Positions 31,843-45,027 of a stretch of 64,000 bases of DNA are shown here, in pieces. The position numbers and the translations under genes were made by a program. Positions within the stretch are counted from its first letter, which is position 1. Every line of letters starts with the position of its first letter. The stretch is from Eupeodes corollae (lineage: Eukaryota > Arthropoda > Insecta > Diptera > Syrphidae). The notes beneath the pieces are model-generated. The model was not told where the DNA came from and made no database searches. It worked only from the letters and a program-made list of their open reading frames with translations. Location: contig NC_079147.1 in NCBI RefSeq assembly GCF_945859685.1, forward strand, positions 17,773,289-17,837,288. The letters are read 5' to 3'.

Positions 31843-34800
31843 CTTACTTACTTACTTAAGGTTGCGCTACAGTCCGGGGCGGACCTGGGCCCCAACCAAC
31901 ATGCATCTCCAGCCAGCTCGGTCCCTAGCTAGCTGTCTCCAGTTTCACACACCAAGTTGGTTGAAGTCTTCTCCCACATAGATGAGCCACCTGAGTCGTC
32001 TCCTCCTACTGCGCCGTCCCTCCGGATTGGATTCGAACACCTTCCGGGCTGGAGCGTTGGTGTCCATCCGCTTTACATGACCTAACCATCTAAGCCGTTG
32101 GACTTTAATTCTGCTAACTAGGTCAGTGTCGCTGTACAGCCCGTACAGTTCGTAGTTATATCTTCTCCTCCATTCTCCATCTATGCGTACGGGACCAAAA
32201 ATCACCCCAAGAATTTTTCTCTCGAAGCATCCTAAGACGCTCTCATCTTTCTCTGACAGGGCTCAGGCCTTAGCGCCATATATGAGAACCGGGATGATGA
32301 GTGTCTTATAGATTGTGATTTTACATGCTCGATAGAGAAGCAGCAATTTGCAAGAGTTATTCTTCGTTTGATTTCAGAGCTGGTGATAATAGCGGTGCTT
32401 AGGTAGACAAAGTCCTTAACTACCTCAAAGTTATAGCTTTCCTTGGTGACATTTTTTGTCCAAGACGTCGTTGTTCAATGTAATTTTTTTATGACAGCAT
32501 TGCCCTCATTGACCACTAAACCCATCTTCTTCGCTTCCGTCGCCATGCTCAAAAACGCTCCACTGACATCACGCTTTGATCTTCCAATTATGTCAATATC
32601 ATCTGCGTATCCGAGTAATTGGATGGACCTTTGGAAGATTGTGGCTCTAGTGTTGACGGTTGAGTTTTGCACAATTGTTTCCAGAACGATGTCGAAGAAG
32701 GCATGACAGTGTATCGCCTTGTCTAAAACCTTTTTTGACATCAAATGCATCGGTAAGATCTTTTTCGACCTTGATAGAGCAGCGTGCATTCTCCATCGTC
32801 ATTCTGCACAAACGGATAAGTTTGACAGGGATGCTTAAACTAGACATTGCTCTGTAGAGCTCTTCCCTATAGATGCTGTCATACGCGGCTTTAAAATCGA
32901 CAAAGAGATGGTGGGTATCGATTTGAAGCTTCTGGGTTTTTCCGAGATCTGCCGTAGTGTGAATATTTGGTCGATAGTGGACTTTCCTGGTCTGAAGCCA
33001 CACTGATAAGCACCTATCAGGTTGTTGACGAACGGCTTTAGACGTTCACATAATATGGCGCTGTTTAGAGGGTCTCCTTTCTTTCGTATCGGGCACACTA
33101 TGCTGAGATTCCACTCATCGGGCATGTTTTCTTCCGACCATATTTTGCAGATAAGTTGGTGCATTCTCCGTACCACGTCTCATCGCTTGCTGCTTTAAAT
33201 AGTTTGGCAGCGATTCCGTCAGCTCCAGCAGCTTTGTTTGACTAAAGTTTAGATATAGCTATCTTCACTTCGTCAAGGTCGGGTAGGTGGAATTGTTCAT
33301 CTGCGTCGCCGAGGTTAAGTGGTTCTATCTTCTTACAGCGGAATTCGTTTCGTCATCGCCGTTATATAATTTGGAGATGTTCCCCTGATCGTCTTGAAAG
33401 GCTTCGGTTCGTGGCTGATTCCTTTGAGAGGTTTTTTTACCTTTTTGGTAAAATTTACGAACCTCATTCCTGTTGTGACATCCCTCTATTTCCTCTATCC
33501 CGCGCTTTTCGTGCTGTCTTTTTTTCCATCGTAGAAGCCGGTGTTCCCCTCTCCTCTTCTGCTCGTAAAGCTCGCGAGCAGCTCTGGTCCTTCTGTACAG
33601 CGCCGTTTTGTATGCCTCTTTTTTCGCTGCGTGCGCTTGCCGGCATTCGTCGTCAAACCAGAAGTTTCGCTGTGGTGGTCGTGTGAAACCTAGCACTTCA
33701 GAGGCGGCATCTCTGATGGCTGCAAGGCAATGTTGCCACTGGTTTTCAATGCTTAATGCAGGCAGCATAGGACTCCTTAAGAGGTTACTAGAGACTCGAT
33801 CGGAAAAGGCCATGGCAGTCTCTTGCTATTGTAACCGTCTCACGTCCAATCTTCTCACAGTACATCCTTGTTTTGGCTTGGATCGGGATATTCGTAGCCG
33901 TACCTTGGCTTCAACGAGGTAGTGGTCCGAGTCAATGTTGGGGCCTCTCGGAATGTTCAGATATCCTGGATACTAGAGAAGTGTCGTGCGTCGATCGCAA
34001 TGTGGTCAATCTGGTTGACTGTTGATTGATGAGGATATTTTCATGTCCCCTTGCGGATTGTTGTGATGCGCTCGCTCACACTGTTGAGACTCAAGACTTT
34101 TTGCCTGAGCCTAGTTCCAACAACAAATCCACACCCAAATAGTCGCTGTGTTTGCTCTCGGTAGCAGTCGCCGTAGTATATATCGCAGTCTTTTAGTTTG
34201 CGTTTGCCCGGTCCATCCCATCGAACTTCTTGGATGGCGATTATATCTGCCTTGCAGCAGTTTAGGGCTTCCGCTAATTGTTCGGCTGCACGTGGTCTGT
34301 TAAGGGAGCTAACATTCCACGTACATATCCGAAGTTCGTTGTCCTTATTTCGTTTGCGTGGGTTGTCAACAGTGAATCCGTCCGTATCCCAGGCTTGTTG
34401 GTGCTTCGCAACTAAAGGTATTTTTTACGTGGCCAGGTAGTCACCCCGACGGCACAAACCCCAACCTGGATGGCCAGATCCTTAGTATAACTCCAAGGAA
34501 GGGGGGCCGGATAAAGCGCTCCTTACAGGCCTGGGCTCCGAATATGTCGAAGAAGCCCAATAAGGTGTTCACTAAGTAGTTCAACCTTACTGGAACTGTA
34601 GACGCCACCGTTGATTCCATCTCGAGAATTCGTCTGCTGCCGCCTGGATAAGGAGAGGTGCCTTAGTGGAAACAGTTTTGCCACCCTTTCTCGTTTGCTG
34701 CCCCAACAACTTTCCAGTGGGGTTGGAACCCAATCTCCAGTTGATGTACTAAGCACCCGATGTTCACTGCGGGAAGGTGAGAGTAGGAGTTGATAGACAG

Positions 34801-34868
34801 ACGTGGGTTTTGATAAAAACCTGTGGACGCGTGTGTCCTCTTGAATGCACATGTCTATTAATTGAACA
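31843..34868 (-). mobile_element. RTE-like LINE, copy B (full 5' and 3' ends, internal deletions)
   Basis: Minus strand, from the 5' terminus TGTTCAATTAATAGACATG at 34868 to the 3' end CGCAACCTTAAG with a TAAG tail at about 31843-31860. The leader, the endonuclease N-terminus (34050-34440), the linker (33325-33813) and the reverse transcriptase (32475-33176, HHLFVDFKAAYDSIYREELY, LLGYADDIDIIGRSKRD) are present. The C-terminus is at 31945-32205 (RLRWLGHVKRMDTNAPARKV). About 300 bp of endonuclease between QIDHIAID and the TTIRI region is deleted near 34060, and smaller deletions lie in RT (near 32350). Closest to copies A and C. Confidence 0.9.
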
Positions 34869-34874
34869 TAAATA
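34865..34874. repeat. Candidate target-site duplication, right, of RTE copy B
   Basis: Pairs with 31833-31842. Confidence 0.55.
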
Positions 34875-36002
34875 GTTAAACGTTAAATGATAAACATAGG
34901 AAAAGTGCGTTTATCAGAAATATTCTATTTGAGTAGTTCGCCTTTTTATTTGAAAAAAAGGTTAGGTTTTGACATAATTGATATAGTTTAAGGTTATCAC
35001 TGTTTTGTATCATTAGCTTAAACTTTTTCTCGTCTCTCTGGTGGACGAAAGGGTCAAACTATTGCTTGAAAGTTTTTTTATAAATTAAACTGTTGATGAT
35101 AAAAAAAAGGTGCCATAATGCGAACAAGTAATCATCTAAAGGAGTGTGAGTGTTTATACTTAAACTTTAATAGGGTTTTCAAGGTGTGACCATCATGTCA
35201 TGTTTTAAGAATAAAGCTGTTGTTTATCGGCGACATTAAGTTATCAGTTTGTTTATAACTTCCAATGCATGAATTTACTTGGAAATGGCTTCAACAATAA
35301 CTTATAATGCTGACAAAATATCTTTTAGCTTTTGAACGGATCAAATCAACTTGCAATGACTCGAACTTTGAAGGTTCTTGGTCTTTTTTGAAGTGGGCGA
35401 TGCAGAGCACGACACGAGTTTTTTTGTTTTAGTTTAGAAGAGCATCTCCGTAAACTTTTTAACTTCAAATAGAAAGTTCTTGCAATCAGTACGTTTTTTC
35501 GAATTGAAAATTTTAACATTTCTTGACTTTTAAAAGTCATTAGAATCTAAATTGGCCAAAGGAAATTAAAAAAGTACTTATTTCTAAAGAAAAGCGGTAG
35601 AACAATTACCAAATCGAACGAACTTTATTGCTTTGATTCCTGTATTAACGCCCTAGCCAACAATATTGCTGTATCAGAGAATACCTTAGTAGTTCTTACT
35701 AGTATTCGGTACCTATTTAAAGGAACTAAAGTTTAATACTTCTGTGAAGAAATCAATAGGTACCGAATCGATAACAACAACTGGTATAATATATTAGATC
35801 CTAGCGTATTACTTACAAACTATTCCTAGGACTCCGTAAAGAAATCGGCCGTTAGAAAAATTTGATTTACACTTAAAAATTAAAAAGTGTTAAGTATTCA
35901 TTTTTTTGACTTATCTTAGAAAATAAAAGAGATACTGACTTCAAGATTGTTTCATCAACATAAAAAACGAAATGGCTGTTTAAATGCTGGCAATTTGCTT
36001 AA
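34875..36002. other. Unannotated AT-rich DNA
   Basis: Only short frames without family resemblance. Confidence 0.5.
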
Positions 36003-39000
36003 TGTTCAAATGGTAGACATGTGCATTCAAGAGGACACAAGCGTTCACATGCCCACCTCTGTCTATGAACTCCTACTCTCACCTTCTCGCGGTGAACATC
36101 GGGTGACTAGTACCTCAACTGAAGATTGGGTTCCAACCCCAGTGGAAAGTTGTTGGAGGCAGAAAACGACAGAGGGGGGAGTGGTGTTTACACTAAGGTA
36201 CCTCTCCTTATCCAGACGGCAGTGGATGAATTCTCGAGATGAAATAAGCGGTGGCGTCTACAGTTCCAGTAAAGTTGAACTATTTAGTGAACAACTTATA
36301 GGGCTTCTTCGACTTATTCGGAGCCCAGGCCTATAAGGAGCGTTTTATCCAGATCTCCGTCCTTGAAGTTATACTAAGGATCTAGCCTTCCAGGTTGGGA
36401 GTTGTGCCGTCAGGGTGACTTCCTGGCCACGTAAAAACATCATAGTTGCGAAGCACCAACAAGCCTGGGATACGGACGGATTTACTGTGGACAACCTACG
36501 CAAACGAATTAAGGACAATGAACTTCGGATATGCACGTGGAATGTTAGGTCCCTTAACAGACCACGTGCGGCCGAAGAATTAGCGGAGGCCCTAGACTGC
36601 TATAAAGCAGACATCACCACCATCCAGGAAATAAGATGGGATGGGCCGGGCAAAAAGGGAATGAAAAACTGCGATATTTACTATGGTAACTGCTACCATG
36701 AAAATCAACAGCGCTTATTTGGATGCAGCTTTGTCATTGGAGCCAGACAAAGGCAAGAAGTCTTGAGCTATAGGTGCATCAATGAGCGCCTCATAACCAT
36801 ACGCAACAATGCTTAATTCGGCATCCTTTGCCTGATATGCGCGCACGCCCCCACAGAAGAGAAAAATGACAACACCAAAGATATGTTCTTCGACCTCTTT
36901 GACAAAACATATGAGCAGTGTCCTAGCTATGATTATAAAACTGTCCTGGGCGATTTTAATGACAAGCTAGGAATGAAAGACATCTTTGGTAGAATAATTG
37001 AAAAAGACAGCCTACACGACAAAACTTCCGACAATGTATTCCGGCTTATAGATTCCACACCTCAACATCCACAAAGGAACTTGGAGTTCTCTAGATCAAT
37101 CTACCGTCAACCAGATTGACCATATTGCGATCGACGCCAGACAAGCTTCCAGCATCATGGATGTCCGAACTTTCCGAGGAGCTTACATCAACTTGGACGA
37201 CTACCTCGTTGTAGCCAAGGTGGCACTTCGGGTTTCCAGATCGAAGGCAAAACAGGGAGGTGGGAGAAGGTAAATATTAAACGGTTACAATCGCCAGAGA
37301 TCGCCAAATCCTTTTCCGACCGAGTTACAAGTAACCTCTCTCGAAGTGCTCTGCCACCAACACAATGCATCGAAAACCAGTGGCAACATTGCCAAGATGC
37401 AATCAGAGAAGCCGCCTTTGATGTGCTAGGTTTCAAGCATCCACCAACAAGGAACCCCTGGTTTGATAAGGAATGTCGGCAGGCAAATGCAGCCAAACAA
37501 CAGGCACGCAAAGCGCCGTTGCATAAAAAGACGAGAGCTGGTCAAGAGATTTATGAGCAGAAGAGGCGTGAGGAACACCGACTTCTCAGAAGGAAAAAGA
37601 GTGGGCATGAGAAGCGTGCCGTCGAAGATGTTGAGAGGATTAAAAGCAGAAGTGAAGTTCAAAAGTTTTATGAACAGGTGAAACGAAATTCACAGGTACA
37701 TAAACCTGCTGCAAAGACGAAAGTGGAAACATCATAGTGGAACCGCAGTCAATGCTAAGCATATGGAAGGAACACTTCTGCAGACTGTATAACGGTGACG
37801 ACGAACCGAATTCTGCTGTTAGGCAGGATAATCCATTCAACATAGACGACGAAAGCTAACAAGTCCTCCCGAATTAGACGAAGTAAAGATTGCCATATCT
37901 AAGCTGAAGTCTAATAATGCCGCTGGAGCTCTTTAAAACAGCTGGAGATAAGTTAGTTAGGAGCATGCACCAACTGTTTTGTAAGATATGGTTGGAAGAA
38001 AGCATGCCCGATAAATGGAACCTCATTATTGTGTGTCCGCTTCTGATAAAAGGAGACCCTCTAAACTGCAAAAACTATAGACACATTAGTCGTAATATGT
38101 GCACGTCTTAAGCTCGCCGTAAAAACCTGATATGAGTGTGGTTTTAGCCCAGGAAAGTCCACAATCGAACAAAAATTCACATTACAGCAGATCCTGGAAA
38201 GAACCCAAGAACACCAAATCGACACCCACCATCTTTTCGTCGATTTCAAGGCCGCATATGACAGCATCTACAGGGACGAGATGTACTGAGTTATGTCTAG
38301 TTTTATCATTCCTGTCAAATTCGTCCGTTTGTGCAGCATGACCATGGAGAATGCATCGTGCTTGAAAAAATAGTGCAGAGCTCACACGTCAACACTAGAG
38401 GCACTATCTTTCAAAAGTCTCTTAATTATTAGCATATGCTGATGAAATTGACATAATCGGAAGAAGAACTCAGCGTGATGTCAATGGGGCTTTTAGTGAG
38501 TATTGAGGCAGAGGCGGCAAAAATGGGTTTGACGGTTAATGAGGGCAAAACAAAGTACATGCTGTCGTCAAGAAAGGACATACAACACTGACGTCTTGGT
38601 CAAAACGTCACCATCGACAGACGTAACTTTGAGGTAATCGAGGACTTCGTCTTCCTATGACAAAAGCGGATGAAAGCACCTTGGGTCGGTTGGAGAGAAT
38701 AGTTATTCGTTTGATCTACGGTCCCGTATGAATCGAAGGGGAGTGTAGGAGAAGATGGAACGACGAGCTGTACGGGCTGTACAGCGACGTATACTGAGCC
38801 AGAAGGGTAAAAGTCCAACGACTAAGATGACTGGGTCACGTAGAGCGCATGGAAACCAATGCTCCGGCCCGGTAAGTCTTCGAATTCACACCCACAGGAC
38901 AACGCAGTAGAGGAAGACCAAGGATCAGATGGCGCGCACAAGTGGAAAGTGACCTCACCCAACTTGGAGCGCGAAACTGGAGACATCTAGCTATGGACCG

Positions 39001-39072
39001 AGCTAGATGGAGACATTTGATGGATGATGCTCTGGTACACACAGGTCTGTAGCGCCACCTCAAGTAAATAAA
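36003..39072 (+). mobile_element. RTE-like LINE, copy E (near full length, degraded)
   Basis: 5' terminus TGTTCAAATGGTAGACATG at 36003 and a leader of about 410 bp. The ORF begins near 36415 (GTG here; ATG in copy C). The endonuclease runs ELRICTWNVRSLNRPRAAEE, ADITTIQEIRWDGPGKKG and VLGDFNDKLGMKDIFG (36415-37119). The linker at 37423-37737 includes NPWFDKECRQANAAKQ. Broken reverse-transcriptase pieces follow (HHLFVDFKAAYDSIYRDEMY near 38230-38285, AYADEIDIIG near 38435 with the catalytic YADD changed to YADE). The C-terminus reads in the strand-sense region near 38780-39010. It ends GCGCCACCTCAAG and an imperfect AAGTAAAT tail. Its right end directly abuts a 175-bp-period repeat. No clear target duplication. 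Confidence 0.88.
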
Positions 39073-39077
39073 TTGAC

Positions 39078-39335
39078 AACAATATTTTTTAAAGTATAAA
39101 AGTAGTTTAAAGCCAATATCTTATGGTTTTCAGAAGATATTTGAGTCGAAAATCAATTTTTACCAACTTTTGTTAAATTTTCTTTAAAGTTTTCATTTTT
39201 TGTACAAAAAACTGTCAAATTGATTTTTCTCAAAATTTATCTGAATGTTGAAAACAATATTTTTTATAAGATAAAATTAGTTGGCAGTCATAATCTTAAA
39301 TTTTTGAAAAGATATTTGGGTCGAAATTTCAAGCA
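39078..39335. repeat. Tandem repeat, 175-bp period, about 1.5 units
   Basis: AACAATATTTTTTA starts at 39078 and again at 39253. The following 80 bp correspond (for example AAGATATTTGAGTCGAAA and AAGATATTTGGGTCGAAA). It is AT-rich. The nucleosome-sized period suggests a satellite-like unit. Confidence 0.7.
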
Positions 39336-39379
39336 GGGCTGTCATAATTTCTGAAACCTGTAATATCATTGAACAAATA

Positions 39380-39510
39380 TTGAGAGATACTGGAATCTGT
39401 GGAAATTCAAGATGGGAAGGTGAGCTTGGCGAATAAACAGACTGAAAGAAGACAGCAAAAAGATTGCAAATCTCAATAAAGTCATTTGTTGATGTTTTTA
39501 AGTACTTCAA
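39380..39510 (-). pseudogene. LINE endonuclease-RT linker fragment
   Basis: Minus strand ICNLFAVFFQSVYSPSSPSH resembles the stretch ahead of the reverse transcriptase in Jockey/CR1-type LINEs (a pattern like IxxxFAxxFxSVY). Nothing else of the element is recognisable nearby. Confidence 0.5.
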
Positions 39511-41317
39511 TTATAAAGTCACTTTTCTAGAACCCTTTCTAATCAATACAAAAAACAACCTATCAATAAAATAATCAACTGTTTCTCAAGGTGGATTAAG
39601 TATTCAAGCCTTAAATGCTAATAAATGTGAGAATATTTTCGCAAAAAGAAGTCTCTTAAAACATTGTTTTTCTTATAAACTACCACCCATGATGCCACTA
39701 CACACTTCTTGTCCTTTTTCTATAACAAAACGCAAAAAAGTAGGTACAATCGAATTAAATTTTAATTGTTTGCAATCAACGTTTTATTGCCAAAAAGGCA
39801 ACTTCACCCTCACTTTATGAACATACATATATTTCTCGAGTATAAATATCTTCGAGGACTAGCCCATAAGAAGACACACACAAAACACATACCTACAAAT
39901 ATCATCACTCCCTAAAGAAAAGATATTTTCTGAAGGACATGATGGGGTCGAAAATATCAAAAACGCTTCGCAGGCGATCCGCTCAAGTGGAAACTTATAC
40001 ATCCACATACATCACTTCACTCTACGTACCTTCATTACACAAGTGCAATATTTGTATTTTATAACACCCGCTCCCAGCTCCCATCAGCTCTTAGAATCCA
40101 ACTATAAATTGTATGTTTATCTGTGGTCTGTTGAATCCACAACAAAAAGGATAATATACTTTTTTTTCAAATATTGCAATGAACAAAATAGGTACACGCA
40201 TATCCTTTTCAATTGCTACTGGCCATAATTGTGTTTATTGTAAGACCTATTATACGCCATCGACCTCACTTGAGAGATCCTCAATCGTATCAGAGACTTT
40301 TTATCGAAAAAGAACGACGACGACGAAGGTCGAAAATTCTCATGCCCCAGGATCATTCATTTATCAGATATCCAAATAAAGGTAAACATTTATTCGCCGG
40401 GGGTGATTTTTATTATTAAATAAATAAATGTATTTTTATGAGGACTAGGACTAGGACTAAGATCAGGACCAGGACGAGATATCAATCCATTTTCCATTTC
40501 GAATGCGAGATAAATCCCTGCAACAGAGAAAAGGATTCTCATCATCAAACAACGCACAATCGACAAGGATGAATGTGAGAGATGGCATATCCTTTTTTTG
40601 GTGGCACTTATGAGACTCTCGTGTATGCAGGCACGACTTAATCAGTAATTGGAATTATTATCATTTATTCTTTCTTCTCTACGAGTATGTCAAATTTATA
40701 TAGTCGCTTGATTAATTTTATATCTTTGAAAACATTTTCCATATCGATCCCCCTTGGTTCTATAATGTTCAAATTGTATTAAAAGGACACATGATGTTTG
40801 TGCTCCCAACAAGGATTTTTTCTCTTATTAATTTTGTTTATTTTCGTCCTCTCAATGTGAATTTTTAAAGGTTGTGATTTCTATACTTCTCTGTTACAAT
40901 ATTGAAAACGAAATCATTTGTGGATTGTGTTCGGCATCAGAATGATGATTGGTTTACCAATTGAGAATTCTTGAAGCGAAAAAGTGTCAAAACAAGATTT
41001 CTATTTTGATGTCCTTGATGCGTATATACCTAGACTCGTTTGTGGGTTGAATGATGAATTAATTTTGCGGTATTGCAATACAAAATTAAAAATCAAGTGT
41101 CTGTACTTAAAATCAGATTCAGTGTTATTTTTGTATTTGTATCCATCAAAATGGTGCGAACGTTACTTGATATGAAATTACATGAACACTCTGACTGACT
41201 TCAATTAAGGGAAGGGGAGGTATAATTCTTCTGTTATTCGAAGAGTGGTGCTATTCTAGAGGAATTTGTATAAGCGTCCGGAAAAATTATTCGCGATATA
41301 AAGAAAAAATATTAAAT
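39511..41317. other. Unannotated DNA with short simple repeats
   Basis: AGGACT-type repeats lie at about 40440-40475. No gene or element recognised. Confidence 0.45.
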
Positions 41318-43646
41318 TTATTTGAGTAAAAAGCTCAGTTTCTTTTTAAAGCTAGGTTTTCTCTCGTTAAATATTTTGTTCCAGTTAATGCATACAGCGG
41401 ACTTACCCAACGCAACTTTACCTTTAAGATGTCTTTCCATATTCAAGTTAAACGTTAAGTCTAAGCCCAGATAAGTGTATGATTTTACTACTTCTAAGTG
41501 TATTCCTTTGTAGTTCCAGTTTTCACACCTCGAAACTTTTCCACTACCGTCCTGAAAGATTATCATTTTAGTCTTTACCGTGTTTACCTCTAAGCTCCAT
41601 ACCTTGCAATATTCTGCTAGTCTGTTTTTCATTATTTGTAAGGACGTGGGTGACTCAGCAAACATGACAATATCGTATGCATACATTATGACTTTTACCA
41701 GCTTGTCACCTTATTCCACAAGGCAGATATTCAGTCAGGTCATCGATCAACAGCGCGAAGAGCAAATGACTTAAATTGCAACCTTGTCTTACTCCTCGAT
41801 TGACTTCCAGTTTCTTTGATATATTTTTTCCATCAAATACGTACTCTTTAGTCTGTTGATAAAGATTTTACAAAGCTTTTACAAATTTGTATGAAACTCC
41901 CAAGTTATACAGTTTGTAAAAAAGGGCCCTTCGGTCGATAGTGTCGAATGCTGCCTTAAAGTCCACAAAGCGGGCGTACAGTTTTTTATTGTGACTAATC
42001 TTAATCCTCGCCAAACTACACAAAACAAAAATATTGTCCGACGTAGAATATCCTCTTCGAAAACCCGATTGAAACTCACTCAGCCTCTGGTTCATTTCAA
42101 CCCATGTCAGCCTATTACAAAGCAGTGACGTGTAAATTTTTAGAGCCGAGTTCAAGAAGGAAATACCCCTATAATTTGTTTGGATCCAGACGTTCACCTT
42201 TCTTAAAAATTGGCCAAATGAGCGCTTCGTAAAAGTGTTCCGGTTTGACACCAAACGTATATATAATGTTCAAAGCTTCGGATAGCTTTTCTTTGAAGAG
42301 ACTTGAATTGTACTTATAAAATTCACAAGGGATACCGTTAGTACCCGCGGATTTTCCATCTTTAAGACCATTTAAAACTAGCTCCACTTCAACTTTTGTA
42401 ATTTTGGAGTCTAAAATTACATAAAGAAAGGCATTGCGTAACTTGAATATATTGGACCTACAGTATAATCTAACAGACTTGAGAAGTGCTCGTAAGGAAC
42501 ATTTATGTTATTTTTAATACCAGTTTGTGACAATTAATTTCCGTTGACCTTTCTTGTCAATGCCCAAAATTCCTTACAATCTGTACACCGACCCAAGGAC
42601 ATTGCTAAGCTTTCCTCGTATTGTCTTTTCTTGTCCAAGCAGCATAGTTGAAATTTTTTATTTGTTTCGACATAAGATATTTTTAAACTTTGAATATTAA
42701 ATTTAATGAGCAACTTCAGCAGACCCATTGTTTTTTTCTTAGTTTTTCACAGCTCATATCATACCATTTATTTTTTCTCATTAAGGAATTGGTTGGTTGC
42801 ATGACTGTTGCATCATCACTAATAATACCATCCAGCTCATGTAAGGGAAAGTATTTCAACATCATGTTTTCTTCCTTTAATTATATGTTTCTATTCACTT
42901 TTGCTTGAAACTTTGTTACCCAGTTATCATTCCAAGTTCCTGGATAATTCTTTATCTCCATTTATTTCAATTAGAAGATGATCTGATAAATTTAGATTTC
43001 CGACCCGAAAATCTTTAAAAACGGTGTAACAATCTCCACCCGCAAGACAATAATCTATTTTTGAACTTCTCTGTTTTCCTATAAATGTTAACTCCCCTTC
43101 CAGGTCCCCAAAAGAATATCCATTTAACATACCCAATCCAAAATCATCACAGAGCTCTTTTTGGTCTTTAGCCTTTCTTTGTTGTATTCCCTGATTATTA
43201 GTTGGTTCATTGCTTGCTGTTCTGGTATTTAAATCACCCACTACTATGAAATCATGTGTTTTTATTGAGCAAAGCATGTCATAAAATAAGTTAAAGTCCT
43301 GTTGCCATTTAGTGCAGTTTACATATATTGGAATTATAAACATTTTCTTTTGATTATTTTTAAATTCGATATAAAAAAATTGGTTTATTTGGTTAACTTC
43401 GTAATCTATTGCAAGATCTTTTTTAATTGCCAAAAGCGTACCACCACTTGCTCTTCCTTTGGTAGCAGTCTTCTTTGCTGGAAGCCAAAAACAGTTACAT
43501 GTAAGAAGTAAAAACTTTTCAAGAATTACATTTTTATCTTCAACAACATGTGTTTCAAATAAACATATAAGGTTAAACGTGTAGAGAAAATTTATGAAGT
43601 CTGGAAAAATCAATTTATTAATAAGTCCAGCTACATTATACTCCAC
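41318..43646 (-). pseudogene. Second-family LINE ORF2: endonuclease plus reverse transcriptase
   Basis: From 43646: EYNVAGLINKLIFPDFINFL, NLICLFETHVVEDKN (endonuclease Glu), FIVVGDLNTRTASNEPTNNQ, SKIDYCLAGG and NLSDHLLIEING (final His), giving a whole APE-type endonuclease of about 235 residues. A shift after 42927 follows. The linker (42534-42728) precedes the reverse transcriptase: LKDGKSAGTNGIPCEFYKYN, QTNYRGISFLNSALKIYTSL, FQSGFRRGYSTSDNIFVLCS, ARFVDFKAAFDTIDRRALFY (motif A), then a break near 41830. YAYDIVMFAE near 41680 stands where the catalytic YADD should be (second Asp and the first A-D pattern altered). SYTYLGLDLTFNLNMERHLK then runs to a stop at 41318. It is shifted and RT-dead. 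Confidence 0.8.
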
Positions 43647-43819
43647 AATATCAATTTCACATATATTTTTGTTTTTATCCGATTTAGCCTCAGTGCCACC
43701 CCTGAGCTGACTAGATGGGTTTGGCCGGAGTCATTTTCTTGCTGGTTGACGTTTCCTGTCAACAACTTTCTATCACTGACAGTAGAAGATGTTAAACAAT
43801 TTATAAAATAATTCTCTGA

Positions 43820-44232
43820 AAGCCGAATGTTTGTGAAAGTTTATCAAATCTACACGTATTTCCATGTCGCAATCCTGATATATCGTCCCATGAAAACTGG
43901 TTGTCTTCAACATACAACCTATCGTCTTTTACCACTGCCTTGATGCTTGCTCGGTTCTGCTTGATCAGTTTTCAGACGTGAAGCAAACGCGCTCTTCTTC
44001 TTCTAACGCTCGCTGGATAATCTTTTTGGATCGAGATATTTGTGTTTTTTAAATTGTGTGTATTTTTAAAGATTGAATAAACCTGATTTTTATTTTGAAA
44101 GCTTACAATAAAGTTTTTATATCCTGGATTCCATGACTTGACTTCCTCAATATCATTGGTGTTTATGTAAACTATGTTTACTGCCGTTTGACAGATTTGT
44201 ACAAATCTAGACAACTTGTCCTTTTTGTTCAA
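43820..44232 (-). pseudogene. Second-family LINE ORF1-like protein
   Basis: The frame at 43972-44232 reads IEEVKSWNPGYKNFIVSFQN and NISIQKDYPASVRRRRARLL. After a shift it continues as ASIKAVVKDDRLYVEDNQFS to about 43820. An acidic or aromatic stretch, then YPASVRRRRARL and a VKDDRLYV strand, is the pattern of L1/CR1-type ORF1 single-strand nucleic-acid-binding domains. It lies just upstream of the endonuclease, as expected for ORF1. Confidence 0.6.
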
Positions 44233-44235
44233 TGT

Positions 44236-45027
44236 TATTATTGGCTTCGATTTTAAAAACTAAATTTTTCTTCGTGCTTAGCTTTTGTATGGATTCTACT
44301 TGATTTTCCAAGAAATGTACTTTATATTAGAGCATAAAGACAAATATTTGGATCTCAAAAACGAATAATATGCCGTCGGAATTAAATAGAACCTTCCTTA
44401 GGTTTGTTTCTGAATTTGGTCTCACCTGCTTGGAACTATCATAGCTTCATTTTTCTAGAAGAGGCGATTATTTGAGGAGCCTGTTTGACTAGCTTAACAT
44501 ATTACAAATGAGAATTATACATTCTGGTCAAGTGAGAGACGTTAGAAAAAATAGTTTACAAATCCTGATATATCATAAATAAACTTTGTTCGAAAAATAA
44601 GCACGTAAATTGTCAATTTTGAAAAATAAAGATTATTATCGAAATTCAAAACTATCACGTTTGGAAATACAATTTGCATCATTAGTCAATATTTGTATAT
44701 TTTTTCTATCGAGACGCTATCTAATAATGATAAACTTTATTTTTCTTTATTCTGTTGATATATTACTTTGTAACCACAATTTAATACTTTTAGACTTGGA
44801 AACGTTGGATGTAATATCCAAATTTATTTTAATTTTAGAATGATGTTAAACAGTGTTCAAAAGTTAGCTTTTATAAAGACGCATTTAAAGAAGGCGAACA
44901 TAAAAGGTGGTAATAAAATAATATTATTGGAACATAGTTTTAGAATAATTGTTAATTGTACGTTTTAATAATTACAAATCAAAGCTTCCAATAAAAAAAA
45001 TTACCTTTTTGTGAACAAATTTTGATA
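44236..45027. other. Unannotated AT-rich DNA
   Basis: Nothing recognised. Confidence 0.5.

Larger units (their letters stand above)
41318..44235 (-). mobile_element. LINE of second family, most complete copy (3'-truncated)
   Basis: Minus strand: an ORF1-like protein (about 43820-44232) and then ORF2 with endonuclease (42927-43646), linker, and reverse transcriptase (41318-42387). The thumb and Cys/His C-terminus seen in the sister copy at 24245 are missing at the left end. Same family as 24245-25918 and 45028-46400. Confidence 0.8.

Noticed and set aside
36003..39072. Target-site duplication for RTE copy E
   Set aside because: AATTTG/AATTG-type similarity at the two ends is too short in AT-rich DNA to count.
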